Shown: one piece after another, positions 58,273 through 64,000 of the stretch
How positions within the stretch are numbered: the first letter of the stretch is position 1
How the letters are laid out: every line of letters starts with the position of its first letter
Source of the DNA: Todiramphus chloris collaris
Lineage: Eukaryota; Chordata; Aves; Coraciiformes; Alcedinidae
Direction: 5' to 3'
NCBI GenBank assembly: GCA_025345505.1
Contig: JANVCC010000030.1
Coordinates: forward strand, 1,180,054 to 1,244,053
Length of the DNA: 64,000 bases
Translations under genes and position numbers: made by a program
The notes under the pieces: generated by a model
What the model was told of the DNA's origin: nothing
Databases searched by the model: none
The model's input: the letters and a program-made list of their open reading frames with translations, nothing else

Positions 58273-60856
58273 CGTCCTGTACCCTGCTGCGTAGTTGCGG
58301 CACATGCTGGACTTCACAAATAACAGAATCACAACATGTATCCTCAGCAGGTGTAACCGTCTTAGTTGCCCTGAAGACAGTGGGAGGAACTGCTGGCTGC
58401 AGAGCTGGCCCTTGTTCTAGCTACAGAAGAGCATATGCTGCACAAATTATGTGATCTGAATCTTAATCAGTTCTTGTTTGCATCATTTGATGATTCTGGC
58501 TTAGTCTCTGGGCTGGATTGTCCTCTTGTTCGCAGGGATGAAGGCAGGAGGTGTGCAGTTTTTGTGTGGGCTGCCACAATAGGCAGGTTCTCTCCATCTG
58601 ACGTGTACCAGAGAAAGCAGAAAGTGGCTTGGAACAAGGGCTCTCACCTGGCAGACCTGGTTTGGGGACTTGATCCCACTGCAGTGGTGCAGGAAGGTCC
58701 TTGAGCAGGCTGAATCTGCTCCAGCCACAGCATCAGGCTGGGGACAGAGCTTTGGTACTTGCAGGTTGGCTGTTGGGTTGACTTTATCAGCAAATGGGGT
58801 GCTGGCTGCACAGACATCTCTTTCTTTTAAAAGCAAGTGATGTCGGAGCTCCTTCAGGGAGAAGCTCTTGTTTTCCCACCTTGCACGAGAGGCGTGTGAA
58901 GATGGCCAGGCTGCGTGTTGGAAGCTGTGCGGGGGAGCAGAGGGGGCTTTTGAGCTGGATTTTTCCCTGGATATCCTGTTAATCACCCAAAGCACCGTGT
59001 TTCTAAGCTGGGGCTGATGTAGGTCATGCGGTACTGGCAAGAGGGAAGCACTTGTTGGCCTGGTATTTGCAGCAAAGTGACATCCCAAATGGCCTCGTGA
59101 ATGCCCTGAGAGGTGGAGAGAGGCTGGGACAGGGCTCATGCCAGCTCTTTTCTAAGCCTGTTTCTGTAGCACTGCACAGAGCAATGGGGCACAAAATTAC
59201 ATTTGTCAAGATAATGATGCATCTTCTGTTTAATGTCAAGAAGGCACTGGCTGATATTTTTTTCTCCTTCTGTTTTTTAACAGAGTAGGAGTTTACCATA
59301 TAAAAGCAAAACATGCCTGTCAGTGGGCTGGTGGTAGTGTTGTTTTGAGGTGGCTGCAGAAGATTCAGAGAGTTGGATCCCATCATTTTTTTTATGGCAC
59401 GCTGAATTACTTTGGCCAAGTCTCTTGCCCTTGTGCGTCATCTTATTTTTGCTTGTAAAACAAAGACAAAAGTGCTGTGTTCAGCTCAAAGGACCCTTTT
59501 TTATTCAAAGAGTTTTATAATACACAGAGTAAAGGTCTGTGGAAGGGCAGATAAGTACCAAGTGGGTAAGTCATACAGCAAAGCAAAGTATAAGATGCAA
59601 GCCTTTGTAACCATATGCAAGAATTATTTGGAGTCACCAGATGGCAGGATTCTAGACAAAATTTATTTTTATTCTGCAAATGAAAACATAGCATCATTTA
59701 CAAATGTCTGTCAAGTGAGATGTGGGTCTTCTTAAATGCCAGAAGTGTTAGAGTATCACCACAAAGGATCCAGGTGCAGAGAGTCTGGGAGACACAATGA
59801 ATAATCAGCAAAGACTTGCTGCTAGGCACAGTGGTTGTGGGGAATGCAGCTGGCTTTAGAAACAACTGGCACAGGGCAGTGGCAAACTGTGTGTTTCCAG
59901 GATTTCCACCAAGGTGAGATGATGTCTGGAAGAGATGCTGCAGTCCAAGCAGGATCCAGTGCTCAGAAGCACTGCAGCTGGGAGATGAGGCCATCAGGGC
60001 AGAAAATTGCCATGATCTCTGTCCCCTTTCCTATCTGCAAACCTGAAGTGTATCCACTGGAGATCTCCAAGGACATTTTACTAGGTGCCAATAAAGTGAT
60101 AAACATTTCCCGCTTAATGGGGCAAGTAGCATTATTTCATTTTGCATTTCCTGCATGATTGTCCAAATCATCATGGTCTTCCTAAAGAGGCAGGAAGAAA
60201 TGGGTAGAACTTCTGTGGAATGCTTTTGCTCACACCTTTCCTTCTTTTTTACTAGAACACATTAAAAGAGACTGGAAAGAGCTTAAAGCGGAGATTAAAT
60301 GGGCAGCACCAGGATAAATAAAGCACAGAGTCTTTTGGATTTAGAGGACATCCTTTCATTTTTGCTCAGTCCAGTCTCTCCTTTTTTCAGTTTTCATGAC
60401 AGATCTGACACAGACAATCTTCTCTTTTAACACTGAGCTGCGAGTACTGCCAGATGCTCAGTTCTTTAAGAGCATGCAGTTTTGATCAAACCAAACCAAT
60501 TATCCTACCAGAGTGATAGTTTACCATGCGGAGTGTGCCCATCTTACAAGACACTGCTGGAGTCTTTTTTTTTTTAATACCCATATGGTGGGTGTTTTTT
60601 GACCTACACCGTTATTTTATTAGATTACTACTCTACTAAAAAGCAAATGACACACTGCTGTGTAAGCTGCCTTCAGCTAAATAAAGACTTAATTGTGGCA
60701 CAAGTAATTCAACACACATAATAGAAGACAAGTACATTTGGTCTGGAAGATCGATGATGTTGTCAGCTTTTGAAAATTGTGAAATGTAACTGTTACTAGA
60801 GCAAGGTGGTGGGTGAGAAACAACATGGCCCAAAGTAGATCTTGTCGGCAAAGCTC

Positions 60857-60870
60857 ATATATATATATAT
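60857..60870. repeat. (AT)n microsatellite
   Basis: Seven AT units in unique sequence. Confidence 0.8.
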
Positions 60871-61688
60871 CTACCTTGAATGACTTGAGAGTTGCTGAGG
60901 AGGAAGTATAGCTGTTTTGAATATCCTGATCAGGTGTGAGATGCTTGTGAGCTGGTCACAGAATAACTTCTGAAAATATAGAACTGCAGGGCGGGGTTGT
61001 AAAAATTAGAGTGAAATCAGGCAAGAGCTCAGCAATATTACAGTGTTGGTTCTTCAGAGTGCTAAGCAATGCCTCTGAGCGTTATTTATTTTCTCTTTAA
61101 TTACTGAAAAAGTGGTCAAGGCAGTGAAAGTTTACTCCCATGTACCCCAGGGCAGAGGATGAGAAGGGAGGGCTTTTGGAGGTGATGAGTCAACAAGACC
61201 CTATGAGCAGGCTCCCATCATCTCATGGAGCAGGCTGGAGAGCTTTCAGCCCAGGAGAGAAAAGAGAAAGACACTGCAGTAAAAATAATCTAGGGTGCTT
61301 TGCAAGTCATTTAAAAGCTTGAAAAGAGTTGCTTATTTTTTAGAGCCCATTGGAAAGTGCTCATCAATGGATTTATTTTTTTTTTAAAGGTCGCATATTT
61401 CCTGAAAGGAAATTACTCCTTATTCTGAGAGTCTTAAATTCACTGTCACTCCATCACTCTCCTAATGTGTGGCACTCTTAAATACACTTGGCTTTAACTT
61501 TTCAGCTTTTCTGAGTGGCATTGCCCTCTTTTCTCTCAGCACTTTTGTGGGTTTTTTTCCAGCCCTCTCCAATCCTTACACTGTTGTCAGCCTCTTTCAC
61601 AATGAGCCGCCTCTCTGACCCTTCTCCCAGAGCTCCTGTAGGAACTCTTTCATGCTTTTATACTTAACAGCTGTTGGATGATTCCTTC

Positions 61689-61710
61689 AAGACATTTTTT
61701 AAAATGTCTT
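61689..61710. repeat. Perfect inverted repeat, 10-bp arms
   Basis: AAGACATTTT and AAAATGTCTT are exact reverse complements separated by TT. A plain short cruciform-capable site without other context. Confidence 0.8.
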
Positions 61711-64000
61711 TTATGCTTCTTGCAAGCTTTTTGCTCTAAGCCCCTCTCCACTCTCACCCTCTGCCTTCCTTGCTGGAACCCAAAGCGCAGTCCCTCTTGA
61801 GTCATTCCCATTCAAGCTGCAGAAGATGTATTACAGTGATATGTTAAAGTTGAACTGGCAAGGGTTTGCACAGGACTGACTTGTTTTAAATGCCCATTTC
61901 AAAATATTCTTTTGCCTCGTTACATGGTCTTCTGCTTTGTCATGGCTTTTTTTTTAATTAGCTTTTGACTTGCTGCTGTAAAAATTCAGAAGTAAGGATT
62001 TACTGATCTCCGAATTGATTTCTGCACATGCTATAGAAATCATGGTGGAAATGACAATGGAAATTGAACACTATATGGTGTGATAAATAGTTATTTGGGG
62101 GTATATTAACCTGCTTCCTTTAGGTAAAGAGATGTCTTGTACAATAACTGTCCTCATTCAGGAACTGACATTTTCTCCTGATGAGGCATTTATCTTATGG
62201 CTTGATTATCTTTCCATGAAAACACTTCAACTCTAACCTTTCCAGGTGCTATACTGGGCTATGTTTTCACACTGACTGGCAGCTTGCAGTGGCATGAGGG
62301 CAAGCGGGAATAGGAGGTGTTCTGCTTACCCTAAATCATTGAGATGTTGACAATTTGTTGAAAAGCTCCTTGATGAAACCTAATTCCTTTCTGTTCACTA
62401 AAAGATAACTTATTGAGCAAAGTAAAGGTTGATGTAACAGATGATCACATGGAGGTGTGGAGCAAGTTGTGTGCTGGAGAGAGGGGTTACACTGATCCTG
62501 GGTACTGCCAGTGGTACTGTCCTGGGGAACTGACAACTCAGGGAGATGACAACCTGTTTTATGACCAAGCTTCAGAGTTAGGAGAGATATACCTAGCAAA
62601 ACAGTTTTGTAATAAACCAGGTGCTGTTATTGTTGTCTGCTGATTCGGTTTGTCAGACTTGGTCTGGTCTTCCCTTGGCTTACCCTGACCTGGCATGAGT
62701 GAAGAAACTGGCTTACTTCTCTAGAAATGTGGAAGGCTGTGGGAATAAGCTGCACCATTTAAAGACTGTGTTTATTTACTGCTATATGCAGCCAGAAAAG
62801 GGGTAAAGCAGGACTAGGAGAGGACTCATGGTGCCCCAGCCCCTTCCAAGGGCAGGGTATGCACACACAGCCCTTTCCCTCTCTCTCCCTGCTCCCTTGA
62901 GTGTGAACTCTGTCCGTAGCACAACTCCCACTGAAGTCACTGTGAGATCTGCTCAAGTCAGTGTACCAACATCATGCCCTAATTTCTTTTGCAGTCACTG
63001 CCTGACTGAGCATAGCAGAAAGCCTGTTCTTGGAGTATCTGCTTACAAAAAGACATATGAAATGTATCCGCACTCTTGAGAGTACCTTAGAACTAACCAG
63101 TGAGTACTGCTGCAAAAAATGAAAACATCCACAGAAAATGCATCTCGGTTATGGTGCCATCTGACAGAGTCAAAGCCACCAGTTCATGCCCCATATCACC
63201 AGCATGGCTGCAGAAGGTGTAGGGCAGCAGCCCTGGGGGCAAAGGCTGTCTGTACAGATGAACTGTGTGTTCAACCCATTAACAGGCACCATGAAGTCTC
63301 TGTCCTTCACATTTGCATTTGACCCTCTCAAAGAGATATCACGGACCTCGTTAGCTTTTGTAGTTGGCTTGTGTTTTCTTTCATTTTACACTACAACCCA
63401 TTTTCTTTTGTTCTTACCTTACCTGAAGAGTCCAGGACATGGTACACCCTTCTCATCCCACCAACCTCCCACTAAAGCAAGACTGTCTTCTGCAAGAGGG
63501 AAATCAGAGGATCAGGAGAGGCACATGGCCCTACAAAGCTTTCTCTGTAAGGAGAGAGGTAGGGCAGTGGTGAACTGTTGGGCCTCATTAAAAGGAGCCC
63601 AGACAAAGCCACAGGAATGCCTGAGACAGCTGAATTCCTTCAGATTATTCTTCCCTTGAGCTTTTACTGTGAAATGTTTTTCCCTGCAGGCTGCTGTGCT
63701 GTTCTTCTCTGTCAGTGCCTGCGCAGCTCCTGCGGTGTGCCTGCTTTCACCTTGGTCCTTCTGTAACTGGTTTCAGAAGAGACAGTGCTCAGTAAGGCCT
63801 CTGTTTTGGAAGAGTTTTAGGACTGTATATGTATACTTTTTACGTTAGCAATAGCTAACGCTGGAAGATGAGCCTTATGCTGGAAGTGTCACACTGCTTG
63901 TTTCTTCCAGTTGTCTGTCCCACCACCTCTAGCTGCCTCAAACAAAACTTGGTGTCACAGAGACAAATCCACTGCTCAAGGAGAGCTCTGTTGTACTGAA

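Larger units (their letters stand above)
58273..64000. other. Unannotated unique sequence to the window end
   Basis: No repeat family or RNA gene is recognised. The longest non-CR1 frame of the window lies here (58501-59139, minus, 212 codons), in GC-richer sequence. It is Ser/Pro/His-rich without a recognisable motif, and I treat it as chance. An (AT)n run sits at 60857-60870 and a 10-bp-arm palindrome at 61689-61710. Confidence 0.4.

Noticed and set aside
58501-59139. 212-codon minus-strand open frame
   Set aside because: Longest frame outside CR1, but it shows no motif, lies in GC-richer sequence, and its length is compatible with chance for six frames of 64 kb.

Overview
This window looks like avian nuclear DNA from a gene-poor region. 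The support is direct. There are at least five CR1 LINE copies, two with the bird-type 3' tail of short ATTCTATGATTC-like repeats and one with an ATTCTGTGATTCTGT tail. There are also three solo LTRs whose ends (TGTCCTGGTTT... and ...AAACCAC..., or the inverse) match a well-known class of avian ERVL-type LTRs. CR1 also occurs in crocodilians and turtles, so 'bird' rests mainly on the CR1 tails and LTRs together; the species cannot be named from this window. No bacterial-style operon, rRNA, tRNA or CRISPR was seen, and no host gene could be recognised.

Layout from left to right. 1-318 is unremarkable. 319-702 is an internally deleted ERVL-type solo LTR (+). 1540-2117 is a 5'-truncated CR1 (+) with a perfect 17-bp tandem duplication at its 3' junction. 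2149-8085 is non-repetitive sequence with small low-complexity tracts. 8090-11200 is the main element: a long CR1 on the minus strand that keeps a 5' region, a broken ORF1 (Cys-rich/coiled-coil part plus SGNH esterase) and an open endonuclease domain, but has lost almost all of its reverse transcriptase and its 3' end. 11863-12312 is a second CR1 piece in the opposite orientation that shares about 111 bp with the minus-strand element. 22069-22703 is a CR1 (+) of a different 3'-tail type with an intact ORF2 C-terminus. 24248-24828 is a full-length solo LTR (+) with a perfect 5-bp target duplication TTTGC. 28487-29285 is a third solo LTR (-). 29286-57664 is mostly unique, AT-rich sequence with microsatellites, motif clusters and a few weak exon-like patterns. 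57665-58272 is a CR1 (+) with two internal deletions. 58273-64000 is again unique sequence.

Most open frames in the window are no longer than chance predicts. The longest frame outside CR1 is 212 codons, at 58501-59139 on the minus strand. By a rough estimate (stop frequency about 0.047 per codon, six frames of 64 kb), one such frame would arise by chance in roughly one window in five. I therefore call no host protein. The best non-TE leads are an 87-bp exon-like block at 45174-45260 with good splice signals, a SOX/homeodomain-type motif cluster at 53030-53216, and a near-palindromic RFX-type X-box at 54812-54825. All three are hypotheses that need alignment or expression data. I did not find a convincing new biological system; the most unusual structure is the rearranged CR1 cluster at 8.1-12.3 kb.
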